In this document: positions 1 through 13,450 of the stretch, piece after piece
Position numbering within the stretch: the stretch's first letter is position 1
How the letters are laid out: each line of letters starts with the position of its first letter
NCBI RefSeq assembly: GCF_964340395.1
Contig: NC_135552.1
Span: forward strand, 1,954,517 to 2,018,516
Source: Glandiceps talaboti
Lineage: Eukaryota; Hemichordata; Enteropneusta; Spengelidae
DNA: 64,000 nt
Direction of reading: 5' to 3'
Translations under genes and position numbers: made by a program
Notes under the pieces: generated by a model
Told to the model about the DNA's origin: nothing
Database searches by the model: none
The model's input: the letters and a program-made list of their open reading frames with translations, nothing else

Positions 1-422
1 TACATCTACATGTAATGTCTTCCAATGTACACATAGTTTTTAGGCCTACATCTACATGTAATGTCTTCCAATGAACACATAGTATTTAGACCTACATCTA
101 CATGTAATATCTTCCAATGTACACATAGTATTTAGACCTACATCGATACATGTAACGTCTTCCAATGTACACATAGTATTTAGACCTACATCTACATGTA
201 ATGTCTTCCAATGTACACATAGTATTTAGGCCTACATCTACATGTAATACGTCTTCCAATGTACACATAGTTTTTAGGCCTACATCTACATGTAATACGT
301 CTTCCAATGTACACATAGTATTTAGGCCTACATGTACATCTACATGTAACATCTTCCAATGTTCACATAGTACATTTGTATTTAGACCTACATTGATACA
401 TGTAACGTCTTCCAATGTACAA
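1..422. repeat. 46-bp minisatellite, about 9 copies, cut by window start
   Basis: Tandem copies of a unit close to 46 bp with core ACATGTAATGTCTTCCAATG followed by TACACATAGTATTTAG. The period is seen between the repeats of TCTACATGTA at 5 and 51. Copies differ by small insertions of 2-5 bp such as ATAC. The array lies in the intron before exon A and extends left beyond the window. Open frames on both strands across it only reflect the repeat. Confidence 0.95.
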
Positions 423-528
423 GACTTGTTTATTTTGTAGCCAGTGTAAATGATGCGAATGTAAAGTGCTTTTTGATCAGTAGAAGTGAACCTTGAACCT
501 TCTATCTTGCTCATTATTTGTTTCACAG

Positions 529-665
529 GTAGCCCTAGCTTCATTTTATGATGAGGGTGAAATGGATGACACACCAGACACACTACCCACTGGAGGAGGG
601 GGTAGTCATCAGCCAGCAGCACCACCGTTAACAGGTCCTGGCAGTGGAACTACAAAAGGTCCAAG
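529..665 (+). CDS. NSFL1C: NSFL1C exon A: end of UBA domain and start of linker
   Basis: Encodes residues 1-45 of the visible fragment plus two bases of the next codon. It opens with VALASFYDEGE, matching the third helix of the p47 UBA domain (the LASFY segment), the ubiquitin-binding module. It then becomes a low-complexity Gly/Pro/Ser/Thr linker (TGGGGSHQPAAPP). The acceptor is a pyrimidine-rich TTTGTTTCACAG ending at 528. The donor is AAG|GTACAG at 666, weaker than consensus. The exon starts in phase 0, so the preceding exon, outside the window, should end on a whole codon, probably the Gln before this helix. The 46-bp repeat array lies about 100 bp upstream. A longer open frame (493-675) runs through both splice sites, but the conserved residues fall only between them. 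Confidence 0.93.
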
Positions 666-867
666 GTACAGCTAATGAAAATATTATTCACTAAATTTGT
701 CTTCATTCAGCCAAGGAAAATATGAGTCATGTATAATGCGGCATTGACACTGTGAGTTGAAGAAAAAAAATGACAAAACCATAGTATTTTCCTGAATATA
801 GAAACATATTGGGGATTAACATTATTATACCTATGCAAACATAATTATCCTCAGTAGGCAAACCTTG

Positions 868-1683
868 CAACAATATGCTCTCTAAGTCAATTTTATACAC
901 CACTCAACAATGTGCACTCTAAGTCAATTCTACACACCACTGAACAATATGCTCTCTAAGTCAATTCTACACGCCACTCAACAATATGCTCTCTAAGTCA
1001 ATTCTACACACCACTCAACAATATGCTGTCTAAGTCAATTCTACACACCACTCAACAATATGCTCTCTAAGTCAATTCTACACACCACTCAACAATATGC
1101 TCTCTAAGTCAATTCTACACACCACTCAACAATGTGCTCTCTAAGTCAATTCTACACACCACTCAACAATGTGCTCTCTAAGTCAATTCTACACACCACT
1201 CAACAATATGCTCTCTAAGTCAATTCTACACACCACTCAACAATGTGCTCTCTAAGTCAATTCTACACGCCACTCAACAATGTGCTCTCTAAGTCAATTC
1301 TACACGCCACTCAACAATGTGCTCTCTAAGTCAATTCTACACGCCACTCAACAATGTGCTCTCTAAGTCAATTCTACACACCACTCAACAATGTGCTCTC
1401 TAAGTCAATTCTACACACCACTCAACAATGTGCTCTCTAAGTCAATTCTACACACCACTCAACAATATGCTCTCTAAGTCAATTCTACACACCACTCAAC
1501 AATGTGCTCTCTAAGTCAATTCTACACGCCACTCAACAATGTGCTCTCTAAGTCAATTCTACACGCCACTCAACAATGTGCTCTCTAAGTCAATTCTACA
1601 CACCACTCAACAATATGCTCTCTAAGTCAATTCTACACACCACTCAACAATGCTCTCTTAGTCAATTTTACACACCACTCAAG
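868..1683. repeat. 37-bp minisatellite, about 22 copies
   Basis: Direct repeats with core TATGCTCTCTAAGTCAATTC then TACACACCACTCAACAA. Period is 37 bp. Main variants are AATATG/AATGTG and CACACC/CACGCC; the last two copies are degenerate. It lies in the intron between exons A and B. The sequence AGTC-W-ATTCTACACAC and the preceding TATGC-W-CTC are shared with the neighbouring 41-bp array, so the two families are probably related. Confidence 0.96.
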
Positions 1684-1699
1684 CACATCAATTACTTGT

Positions 1700-1740
1700 G
1701 ACCTATCAAATGTTATTGTTGTTATTGTTGTTATTGTGGT
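1700..1740. repeat. TTATTG-type microsatellite
   Basis: Short run of TGTTATTGTTGTTATTG-like sequence between the 37-bp and 41-bp arrays. Imperfect; nothing else recognised in the roughly 140 bp between the arrays. Confidence 0.7.
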
Positions 1741-1824
1741 AGCTCACAAGAAAACCAAATGTTTATCACTTTGAGCCACAAGAAAAAAATGTTGTCTTCC
1801 ATTGTAGGGCACACTCACCTGCAT

Positions 1825-4800
1825 AGCTACACATAGAACTGTAGGCACTCTACATATAGTATAGTCTATTCTACACACATAGAACTGTTGTATGCACTCC
1901 AGTAGTCTATTCTACACATATAGAACTGTTGTATGCACTCCATTAGTCTATTCTACACACATAGAACTGTTATATGCATTCCAGTAGTCTCTTCTACACA
2001 TATAGAACTGTTGTATGCACTCCATTAGTCTATTCTACACATATAGAACTGTTGTATGCATTCCAGTAGTCTATTCTACACATATAGAGCTGTAGGCACT
2101 CTAGTATAGTCTATTCTACACATATAGAACTGTTGTATGCACTCCAGTAGTCTATTCTACACATAGAACTGTTGCATGCACTCCAGTAGTCTATTCTACA
2201 CATATAGAACTGCTGCATGCACTCCATTAGTCTATTCTACACACATAGAACTGTTGTATGCACTCCAGTAGTCTATTCTACACATATAGAACTGTTGTAT
2301 GCACTCCATTAGTCTATTCTACAGATATAGAACTGTTGTATGCATTCCAGTAGTCTATTCTACACATATAGAACTGTAGGCACTCTAGTATACAATGTAG
2401 TCTATTCTACACATATAGAACTGTTGTATGCACTCCAGTAGTCTATTCTACACACATAGAACTGTTGTATGCATTCCAGTAGTCTATTCTACACATATAG
2501 AACTGTTGTATGCACTCCATTAGTCTATTCTACACATATAGAACTGTTGTATGCACTCCATTAGTCTATTCTACACACATAGAACTGTTGTATGCATTCC
2601 AGTAGTCTATTCTACACACATAGAACTGTTGTATGCACTTCAGTAGGCTATTCTACACATATAGAACTGTTGTATGCACTTCAGTAGTCTATTCTACACA
2701 TATAGAACTGTTGTATGCACTCCAGTAGTCTATTCTACACATATAGAACTGTTGCATGCACTCCAGTAGGCTATTCTACACATATATAACTGTTGTATGC
2801 ACTCCAGTAGTCTATTCTACACATATAGAACTGTTGTATGCATTCCATTAGTCTATTCTACACATATAGAACTGTTGTATGCACTTCAGTAGTCTATTCT
2901 ACACATATAGAACTGTTGTATGCACTTCAGTAGTCTATTCTACACATATAGAACTGTTGTATGCACTTCAGTAGTCTATTCTACACACATAGAACTGTTG
3001 TATGCACTTCAGTAGGCTATTCTACACACATAGAACTGTTGTATGCACTTCAGTAGGCTATTCTACACATATAGAACTGTTGTATGCACTCCATTAGGCT
3101 ATTCTACACATATAGAACTGTTGTATGCACTCCAGTAGTCTATTCTACACATTTAGAACTGTTGTATGCATTCCAGTAGTCTATTCTACACACATAGAAC
3201 TGTTGTATTCACTCCATTAGTCTATTCTACACATATAGAACTGTAGTATGCACTCCAGTAGTCTATTCTACACACATAGAACTGTTGTATGCATTCCAGT
3301 AGTCTATTCTACACATATAGAACTGTTGTATGCACTCCATTAGTCTATTCTACACATATAGAACTGTTGTATGCATTCCAGTAGTCTATTCTACACATAT
3401 AGAACTGTTGTATGCACTCCATTAGTCTATTCTACACATATAGAACTGTTGTATGCACTCCAGTAGTCTATTCTACACACATAGAACTGTTGTATGCATT
3501 CCAGTAGTCTATTCTACACACATAGAACTGTTGTATGCACTTCAGTAGGCTATTCTACACATATAGAACTGTTGTATGCACTTCAGTAGTCTATTCTACA
3601 CATATAGAACTGTTGTATGCATTCCAGTAGTCTATTCTACACATATAGAACTGTTGCATGCACTCCAGTAGGCTATTCTACACATATATAACTGTTGTAT
3701 GCACTCCAGTAGTCTATTCTACACATATAGAACTGTTGTATGCATTCCATTAGTCTATTCTACACATATAGAACTGTTGTATGCACTTCAGTAGTCTATT
3801 CTACACATATAGAACTGTTGTATGCACTTCAGTAGTCTATTCTACACATATAGAACTGTTGTATGCACTTCAGTAGTCTATTCTACACACATAGAACTGT
3901 TGTATGCACTTCAGTAGGCTATTCTACACACATAGAACTGTTGTATGCACTTCAGTAGGCTATTCTACACATATAGAACTGTTGTATGCACTCCAGTAGT
4001 CTATTCTACACACATAGAACTGTTGTATGCATTCCAGTAGTCTATTCTACACATATAGAACTGTTGTATGCACTCCATTAGTCTATTCTACACATATAGA
4101 ACTGTTGTATGCACTCCAGTAGTCTATTCTACACACATAGAACTGTTGTATGCATTCCAGTAGTCTATTCTACACACATAGAACTGTTGTATGCACTTCA
4201 GTAGGCTATTCTACACATATAGAACTGTTGTATGCACTTCAGTAGTCTATTCTACACATATAGAACTGTTGTATGCACTCCAGTAGTCTATTCTACACAT
4301 ATAGAACTGTTGCATGCACTCCAGTAGGCTATTCTACACATATATAACTGTTGTATGCACTCCAGTAGTCTATTCTACACATATAGAACTGTTGTATGCA
4401 TTCCATTAGTCTATTCTACACATATAGAACTGTTGTATGCACTTCAGTAGTCTATTCTACACATATAGAACTGTTGTATGCACTTCAGTAGTCTATTCTA
4501 CACATATAGAACTGTTGTATGCACTTCAGTAGTCTATTCTACACACATAGAACTGTTGTATGCACTTCAGTAGGCTATTCTACACACATAGAACTGTTGT
4601 ATGCACTTCAGTAGGCTATTCTACACATATAGAACTGTTGTATGCACTCCATTAGGCTATTCTACACATATAGAACTGTTGTATGCACTCCAGTAGTCTA
4701 TTCTACACATTTAGAACTGTTGTATGCATTCCAGTAGTCTATTCTACACACATAGAACTGTTGTATTCACTCCATTAGTCTATTCTACACATATAGAACT

Positions 4801-7800
4801 GTAGTATGCACTCCAGTAGTCTATTCTACACACATAGAACTGTTGTATGCATTCCAGTAGTCTATTCTACACATATAGAACTGTTGTATGCACTCCATTA
4901 GTCTATTCTACACATATAGAACTGTTGTATGCATTCCATTAGTCTATTCTACACATATAGAACTGTTGTATGCACTCCATTAGTCTATTCTACACATATA
5001 GAACTGTTGTATGCACTCCAGTAGTCTATTCTACACACATAGAACTGTTGTATGCATTCCAGTAGTCTATTCTACACACATAGAACTGTTGTATGCACTT
5101 CAGTAGGCTATTCTACACACATAGAACTGTTGTATGCATTCCAGTAGTCTATTCTACACATATAGAACTGTTGTATGCACTCCATTAGTCTATTCTACAC
5201 ATATAGAACTGTTGTATGCATTCCATTAGTCTATTCTACACATATAGAACTGTTGTATGCACTCCATTAGTCTATTCTACACATATAGAACTGTTGTATG
5301 CACTCCAGTAGTCTATTCTACACACATAGAACTGTTGTATGCATTCCAGTAGTCTATTCTACACACATAGAACTGTTGTATGCACTTCAGTAGGCTATTC
5401 TACACACATAGAACTGTTGAATGCACTTCAGTAGGCTATTCTACACATATAGAACTGTTGTATGCACTCCATTAGGCTATTCTACACATATAGAACTGTT
5501 GTATGCACTCCAGTAGTCTATTCTACACATTTAGAACTGTTGTATGCATTCCAGTAGTCTATTCTACACACATAGAACTGTTGTATTCACTCCATTAGTC
5601 TATTCTACACATATAGAACTGTAGTATGCACTCCAGTAGTCTATTCTACACATATAGAACTGTTGTATGCACTTCAGTAGTCTATTCTACACATATAGAA
5701 CTGTTGTATGCACTTCAGTAGTCTATTCTACACACATAGAACTGTTGTATGCACTTCAGTAGGCTATTCTACACACATAGAACTGTTGTATGCACTTCAG
5801 TAGGCTATTCTACACATATAGAACTGTTGTATGCACTCCATTAGGCTATTCTACACATATAGAACTGTTGTATGCACTCCAGTAGTCTATTCTACACATT
5901 TAGAACTGTTGTATGCATTCCAGTAGTCTATTCTACACACATAGAACTGTTGTATTCACTCCATTAGTCTATTCTACACATATAGAACTGTAGTATGCAC
6001 TCCAGTAGTCTATTCTACACACATAGAACTGTTGTATGCATTCCAGTAGTCTATTCTACACATATAGAACTGTTGTATGCACTCCATTAGTCTATTCTAC
6101 ACATATAGAACTGTTGTATGCACTTCAGTAGTCTATTCTACACATATAGAACTGTTGTATGCACTTCAGTAGTCTATTCTACACATATAGAACTGTTGCA
6201 TGCACTCCAGTAGGCTATTCTACACATATATAACTGTTGTATGCACTCCAGTAGTCTATTCTACACATATAGAACTGTTGTATGCATTCCATTAGTCTAT
6301 TCTACACATATAGAACTGTTGTATGCACTTCAGTAGTCTATTCTACACATATAGAACTGTTGTATGCACTTCAGTAGTCTATTCTACACATATAGAACTG
6401 TTGTATGCACTTCAGTAGTCTATTCTACACACATAGAACTGTTGTATGCACTTCAGTAGGCTATTCTACACACATAGAACTGTTGTATGCACTTCAGTAG
6501 GCTATTCTACACATATAGAACTGTTGTATGCACTCCATTAGGCTATTCTACACATATAGAACTGTTGTATGCACTCCAGTAGTCTATTCTACACATTTAG
6601 AACTGTTGTATGCATTCCAGTAGTCTATTCTACACACATAGAACTGTTGTATTCACTCCATTAGTCTATTCTACACATATAGAACTGTAGTATGCACTCC
6701 AGTAGTCTATTCTACACACATAGAACTGTTGTATGCATTCCAGTAGTCTATTCTACACATATAGAACTGTTGTATGCACTCCATTAGTCTATTCTACACA
6801 TATAGAACTGTTGTATGCATTCCATTAGTCTATTCTACACATATAGAACTGTTGTATGCATTCCAGTAGTCTATTCTACACATATAGAACTGTAGGCACT
6901 CTAGTATAGTCTATTCTACACATATAGAACTGTTGTATGCACTCCAGTAGTCTATTCTACACACATATAACTGTTGTATTCACTCCAGTAGTCTATTCTA
7001 CACACACAGAACTGCTGTATGCATTCCAGTAGTCTATTCTACACATATAGAACTGTAGGCACTCTAGTATAGTCTATTCTACACATATAGAACTGTTGTA
7101 TGCACTCCAGTAGTCTATTCTACACACATATAACTGTTGTATTCACTCCAGTAGTCTATTCTACACACACAGAACTGCTGTATGCACTCCAGTAGTCTAT
7201 TCTACACACACAGAACTGTTGTATTCACTCCAGTAGTCTATTCTACACATATAGAACTGTTGTATTCACTCCAGTAGTCTATTCTACACATATAGAACTG
7301 TTGTATGCACTCCAGTAGTCTATTCTACACATATAGAACTGTTGTATGCACTCCAGTAGTCTATTCTACATACATATAACTGTTGTATTCACTCCAGTAG
7401 TCTATTCTACACACACAGAACTGCTGTATGCACTCCAGTAGTCTATTCTACACACACAGAACTGTTGTATTCACTCCAGTAGTCTATTCTACACATATAG
7501 AACTGTTGTATTCACTCCAGTAGTCTATTCTACACATATAGAACTGTTATGCACTTCAGTAGTCTATTCTACACATATAGAACTGTTGTATGCACTCCAG
7601 TAGTCTATTCTACACATATAGAACTGTTGTATGCACTCCAGTAGTCTATTCTACACATATATAACTGTTGTATGCACTCCAGTAGTCTATTCTACACATA
7701 TAGAACTGTTGTATGCACTTCAGTAGGCTATTCTACACATATAGAACTGTTGTATGCACTCCAGTAGTCTATTCTACACATATATAACTGTTGTATGCAC

Positions 7801-10356
7801 TCCAGTAGTCTATTCTACACATATAGAACTGTTGTATGCACTCCAGTAGTCTATTCTACACATATATAACTGTTGTATGCACTTCAGTAGTCTATTCTAC
7901 ACATATAGAACTGTTGTATGCACTTCAGTAGGCTATTCTACACATATAGAACTGTTGTATGCACTCCCGTAGTCTATTCTACACATATATAACTGTTGTA
8001 TGCACTCCAGTAGTCTATTCTACACACATAGAACTGTTGTATGCACTCCAGTAGTCTATTCTACACATATAGAACTGTTGTATGCACTTCAGTAGTCTAT
8101 TCTACACATATAGAACTGTTGTATGCACTTCAGTAGTCTATTCTACACATATAGAACTGTTGTATGCACTTCAGTAGTCTATTCTACACATATAGAACTG
8201 TTGTATGCACTTCAGTAGTCTATTCTACACATATAGAACTGTTGTATGCACTTCAGTAGTCTATTCTACACATATAGAACTGTTGTATGCACTCCATTAG
8301 TCTATTCTACAGATATAGAACTGTTGTATGCATTCCAGTAGTCTATTCTACACATATAGAACTGTTGTATGCACTTCAGTAGTCTATTCTACACATATAT
8401 AACTGTTGTATGCACTTCAGTAGTCTATTCTACACATATAGAACTGTTGTATGCACTTCAGTAGTCTATTCTACACATATAGAACTGTTGTATGCACTTC
8501 AGTAGGCTATTCTACACATATAGAACTGTTGTATGCACTTCAGTAGTCTATTCTACACATATAGAACTGTTGTATGCACTCCAGTAGGCTATTCTACACA
8601 CATAGAACTGTTGTATGCACTCCAGTAGTCTATTCTACACATATAGAACTGTTGTATGCATTCCAGTAGTCTATTCTACACACATAGAACTGTTGTTTGC
8701 ACTCCAGTAGTCTATTCTACACACATAGAACTGTTGTATGCACTCCAGTAGTCTATTCTACACATATAGAACTGTTGTATGCACTCCAGTAGTCTATTCT
8801 ACACATATAGAACTGTTGTATGCACTTCAGTAGTCTATTCTACACACATAGAACTGTTGTATGCACTCCAGTAGTCTATTCTACACACATAGAACTGTTG
8901 TATGCACTCCAGTAGTCTATTCTACACATATAGAACTGTTGTATGCACTTCAGTAGTCTATTCTACACATATAGAACTGTTGTATGCACTTCAGTAGGCT
9001 ATTCTACAAATATAGAACTGTTGTATGCACTCCAGTAGTCTATTCTACACATATAGAACTGTTGTATGCACTTCAGTAGTCTATTCTACACATATAGAAC
9101 TGTTGTATGCACTTCAGTAGTCTATTCTACACATATAGAACTGTTGTATGCACTTCAGTAGTCTATTCTACACATATAGAACTGTTGTATGCACTCCATT
9201 AGTCTATTCTACAGATATAGAACTGTTGTATGCATTCCAGTAGTCTATTCTACACATATAGAACTGTTGTATGCACTTCAGTAGTCTATTCTACACATAT
9301 ATAACTGTTGTATGCACTTCAGTAGTCTATTCTACACATATAGAACTGTTGTATGCACTTCAGTAGTCTATTCTACACATATAGAACTGTTGTATGTACT
9401 TCAGTAGGCTATTCTACACATATAGAACTGTTGTATGCACTTCAGTAGGCTATTCTACACATATAGAACTGTTGTATGCACTCCAGTAGGCTATTCTACA
9501 CACATAGAACTGTTGTATGCACTCCAGTAGTCTATTCTACACATATAGAACTGTTGTATGCATTCCAGTAGTCTATTCTACACATATAGAACTGTTGTAT
9601 GCACTCCAGTAGTCTATTCTACACATATAGAACTGTTGTATGCATTCCATTAGTCTATTCTACACATATAGAACTGTTGTATGCACTTCAGTAGTCTATT
9701 CTACACACATAGAACTGTTGTATGCATTCCAATAGTCTATTCTACACATATAGAACTGTTGTATGCACTCCAGTATAGTCTTTTGTACAGATATAGAACT
9801 GTTGTAGGCACTCCAGTAGTCTATTCTACACACATAGAACTGTTGTATGCATTCCAGTAGTCTATTCTACACATATAGAACTGTTGCATGCACTCCAGTA
9901 TAGTCTTTTGTACACACATAGAACTGTTGCATGCACTCCATTAGTCTATTCTACACACATAGAACTGTTGTTTGCATTCCAGTAGTCTATTCTACACATA
10001 TAGAACTGTTGTATGCACTTCAGTAGTCTATTCTACACACATAGAACTGTTGTATGCACTCCATTATTCTATTCTACACATATAGAACTGTTGCATGCAC
10101 TCCAGTAGTCTATTCTACACATATAGAACTGTTGTATGCACTCCAGTAGTCTATTCTACACATATAGAACTGTTGCATGCACTCCATTAGTCTATTCTAC
10201 ACACATAGAACTGTTGTATGCACTCCAGTAGTTTATTCTACACATATAGAACTGTTGCATGCACTCCAGTATAGTCTTTTGTACAGATATAGAACTGTTG
10301 TAGGCACTCCAGTAGTCTATTCTACACACATAGAAGTGCTGTAGGCACACCTGTAG
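1825..10356. repeat. 41-bp minisatellite, about 208 copies (8.5 kb)
   Basis: Unit core TAGTCTATTCTACACATATA then GAACTGTTGTATGCACTCCAG, period 41 bp (for example TATAGAACT at 2701 and 2742). Variants: CACATATAG/CACACATAG, GTATGC/GCATGC, CACTCC/CATTCC/CACTTC, CAGTAG/CATTAG and TAGTC/TAGGC. Rare marker monomers recur at exact multiples of 41 bp. ACATTTAGAAC is at 3151, 4709, 5529, 5898 and 6595 (spacings 38, 20, 9 and 17 units); ACAGATATAG is at 8311 and 9213 (22 units). These spacings show block duplication within the array. Copies degrade at both ends. Intronic, between exons A and B. Confidence 0.97.
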
Positions 10357-11180
10357 TGTACATTTGTATTATGCACATACAGAACTGTTGCAAGAAATGA
10401 TGACATGATTTATTAATATTGTACATCTGACATAAAATGAAATATGGATGATGACAACTGTCACAGGACATCACAACATCATCATGGCAGAACTCAACTG
10501 GACATCATCAATGTGAGCTGCTATTATTACACACACTAGAATGAATGATCTTGATATCTATATCTTGAAAGTGCATCACCAGGTTCTGTGGCCCCAAACA
10601 AAGTTGTTGGTTTCAAAAACTTGAACACATCAAGTTCACAAATTAATTAGAGGGGCCTTAGCCATTGAGAATAGAAATAAATTAGTTGCTACTAGCAGTT
10701 TTCCATTGTGAAATACTACATAAACATCAGTTAGGCCGATGCCATTCGATCAAATGTTGATGCAACATAAAAACTAAAATAACATGTGTGGTTGAAGAAC
10801 ATGATTTCCCTACATGTACATAACATGGGCAAAACATATAGATTTCATTTATTTGCTCTTTCTATTCATTATTTAATTATTTGAGATGTCTACAGGATTA
10901 CCCCATTTACAGACACTCAGAAATTAGATAAGACTTAAAATGTATTCAATATTTACAAAATAAATAATAAAATAAAATAAAAGAAGATAACTTTACCGAT
11001 AAATTCACAAATCAACTATTTCATTTAGGACATCTTTTCTAAAATTAATGAGACTGGAAAATATATCAGTGTTTTGCAAGGTGTTGATAAAGCTGAAGGT
11101 CCTAGGTAAAAATGAGTTTTTCCTTTGAATAGAATTACACGAGCCATTTTAAAAGTGTAGTGGGAACAGAGATTCCTTGA
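10357..11180. other. AT-rich intron sequence, nothing recognised
   Basis: About 820 bp of non-repetitive, AT-rich intron following the 41-bp array. It includes a poly-A/T rich stretch near 10965-10985. No conserved open frame, exon-like segment or clear repeat was seen. Confidence 0.6.
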
Positions 11181-11580
11181 GGGCACATGATACGGAAAGT
11201 AACTTAAACTCAGAAACTACTGCGCAGATTGGTGTGAAATTTGGTGGGAACATTCTTAAGAAGGTGTAAAGTAGGATTTGTTATGACATGATGATTCCAT
11301 CAGTAATATGCAAATTAGGGCTAAAAATGTGTCTTTTTGGTCAAAAATCTATCATTCCAAAACTAATGAGCAGATTGGACTGAAATTTAATGGGAATGCA
11401 TCTAGGGATGTATGGATGAAGAAACATTACGCATACAATGATTCCATGAGTGATATGCAAATTAGGTGTACAAATGTTCATTTTTGATCAAAAACTTATA
11501 TCTCAAAAAGTACTTGGTCAATGAGTCTGAAACTTGGTGGGATGTTTCTGAAAGTGTTATTCTGCAGATTTTCTTTAAAA
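11181..11580. repeat. Degenerate ~150-bp repeats, possible transposon core
   Basis: Three diverged direct copies carry AGCAGATTGG-x-x-TGAAATTT and GATTCCATNAGTNATATGCAAATTAGG near 11210-11310, 11350-11470 and 11500-11580. Spacing is about 140-150 bp. This resembles the tandem cores of 'pearl'/HINE-type elements, but no complete element end was found. AT-rich; no coding signal. Confidence 0.55.
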
Positions 11581-11582
11581 TA

Positions 11583-11772
11583 TTTTTTGACAAAATTGGC
11601 CCTAGCAACCATGACCACGCCTTTAGCAACAACCAAATGTCAGTATAATTTGGTCAAATAACATCATGTGGTAGGCAAGTGAGTAAACTTTCAAAAAATG
11701 TATGCAAATACCCTAGCAACCATGACCACGCCCATAGCAAAAGCCAAACGGTCGTGTATTTCACAAAGATAA
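11583..11772. repeat. ~120-bp repeat array, left part
   Basis: Two copies of a unit marked by CCCTAGCAACCATGACCACG and CATAGCAA-x-AGCCAAA, continued at 13010-13450. The array is interrupted by the element at about 11773-13009. Confidence 0.75.
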
Positions 11773-13009
11773 CCAGATTTAAACTGAATGCCTTCCGTAA
11801 GGATTTATGCAAGAAATTTAGCTCTATATCTGTGATTCGTCAAGTCCCAATGAAAGTTAGTTGTCAAAAATGTTGTTCAAATGCCCGCCACACCTCCTAT
11901 TCTCAGCACAGGAAAGCTTGCCGTCCTTGACTTCACTCGGCTTTTGTGATCCCCTACATACCCGGGATATGTCATGTGCGTGTTGAACTTCCTTCTGTCC
12001 CACCATGAGTTTACACATTCTCAAGATTTTGTGGAGTGGCACGCCCTCACTGTACACTAATTATATAGAGGTCAATGTATAGGTCACCATTATTGATACA
12101 TTATCTCGAAGTTTTCATCGTAGGCTAGGCGAGGCTTGGTCTATTTTCCATATTTTGACCACACACACATTTGGGTATAAATTATAGATTATTACACTAG
12201 ATAAATATGTGAGAGTGTATTTATATCCTGAGATACAGAGCTAGATAAATGATTATGTACAAGCCTTGCAACAAACAGTGGTAGTTTGTTATCGAGAGAA
12301 ATCGGAAAAGAACACGGTAAAAAGGAGACGGTTATGGTCAATATAATACTTCCTAAACTTCTAATCGAAAATCTAAAAAGATACGATTTCTCTTTATTCA
12401 TCTGCGCATCAGTGTGTGAAATTTGAAAATGATAAGTCCATATTTGACGAAATTGAAACGATGATAAATATTTCACCTGTTTGTGAACTCCGCGCTCATT
12501 GTAAACCTATTTTAAGGCCAAGAAAAACAAATTGTTTTCTGGTGAGTTTGAATCACTTAAATACCCTGCCTCGGTCTTCTTTTTTCTCGTGTTTGTGCAG
12601 CCAATGCAGAGTGCAGATCCAAGGGAAACACAAAATAAGGTTGGCATGAAACCCCTGAAAACAGAGTCTTTCTCAGTAGTATAAAGTTGGCATCAGATTC
12701 AGATTCGGGTCTGAGGCCATCTGACGCTCAATATAACGTTCATAAGATAACACTACCTGAATCTGAATCTGACAGCAACTTTATACTCGTTCGATCGATT
12801 AATTACTCAAATTGGTCATTAATATTCATCGGATTATAATCAAAACCTAATCAGTTCTGGCCATTACCCTACGGAACATGTCTATGAAATTTCGTTCGAA
12901 TTGATGCAGCCGTTTTTTCGGAAATGGTGATACAGACACACACACACACACACACGCACAGACACACAGACTTCATCGGTATATTATAACCTTCCTTACG
13001 GAAGGTAAC
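11773..13009 (+). mobile_element. Hairpin-ended element (copy 1), Helentron/HINE-like
   Basis: The left end reads CAGATTTAAACTGAATGCC followed by TTCCGTAAGG. The right end has a (CA)n run (about 12936-12957) and ends CCTTACGGAAGG. CCTTCCGTAAGG (11791-11802) and CCTTACGGAAGG (12994-13005) are exact inverted copies. The left terminal sequence matches the reverse complement of the right end of the element at 50925-51904, which fixes the family and the boundary. Flanks read AAAGATAAC and TAACAACAGG, so either TAAC is duplicated or the element simply split the ~120-bp repeat. It contains an internal 33-bp inverted repeat (12678-12787) and no recognisable protein. Assignment to Helentron-associated elements is by structure only. 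Confidence 0.65.
12678..12787. repeat. Inverted repeat, 33-bp arms with 44-bp loop
   Basis: Left arm 12678-12710 (starts AGTATAAAGTTGG, ends CAGATTCAGATTCGGGT) and right arm 12755-12787 are inverted copies with 29 of 33 positions matching. They could form a long hairpin inside the element at 11773-13009. Confidence 0.85.
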
Positions 13010-13450
13010 AACAGGGATTAATAGACAATTGAATAAACATTCAAAAAATGTATGTAAATTTGCCTAGCAACAAGACCATGCCCATAGCAACAGCCTAATG
13101 ATCATGTATATTGCAAAGATAACAACAGTAATAGAAAGACAAATGAATATACATTAAAAAATGTATGCAAATGAGCCTAGCAACAAGACGATGCCCATAG
13201 CAACAACCAAATTATCACATATATTGCGAAGATAACGGGAATTAATAGACAATTGAATAAACATTCAAAAAATGTATGTAAATATGCCTAGCAAGACCAT
13301 GCCTATAGCAGCAGCCAAATGATCACGTATATTGCACAGATAATATCAGGAATTTATACAAAACATACAAAAATGTATGCAAATATATCTAACAACATGA
13401 CCTCGCCCATAGCAACAGCCAAATGATAGCATATTGTAAAGATAGCAACA
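13010..13450. repeat. ~120-bp repeat array, right part (about 4 copies)
   Basis: Copies marked by AAAAAATGTATGYAAAT, CCTAGCAACAAGACCATGCC and TATATTGCAAAGATAAC, with spacing near 115-125 bp and considerable divergence. Same unit as 11583-11772; together about six copies. Low-complexity and non-coding. Confidence 0.75.

Noticed and set aside
98-625. 175-codon - strand frame
   Set aside because: It is antisense to exon A and the 46-bp array; the repeated peptide is only the translated minisatellite.
493-675. Extended 60-codon frame around exon A as a free-standing gene
   Set aside because: Conserved p47 residues begin exactly after the AG at 527-528 and end at the GT at 666; the flanking codons are intron.
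868-10356. CRISPR-like direct repeats
   Set aside because: The repeats are head-to-tail with no unique spacers, the context is a spliced animal gene, and no cas genes are present.
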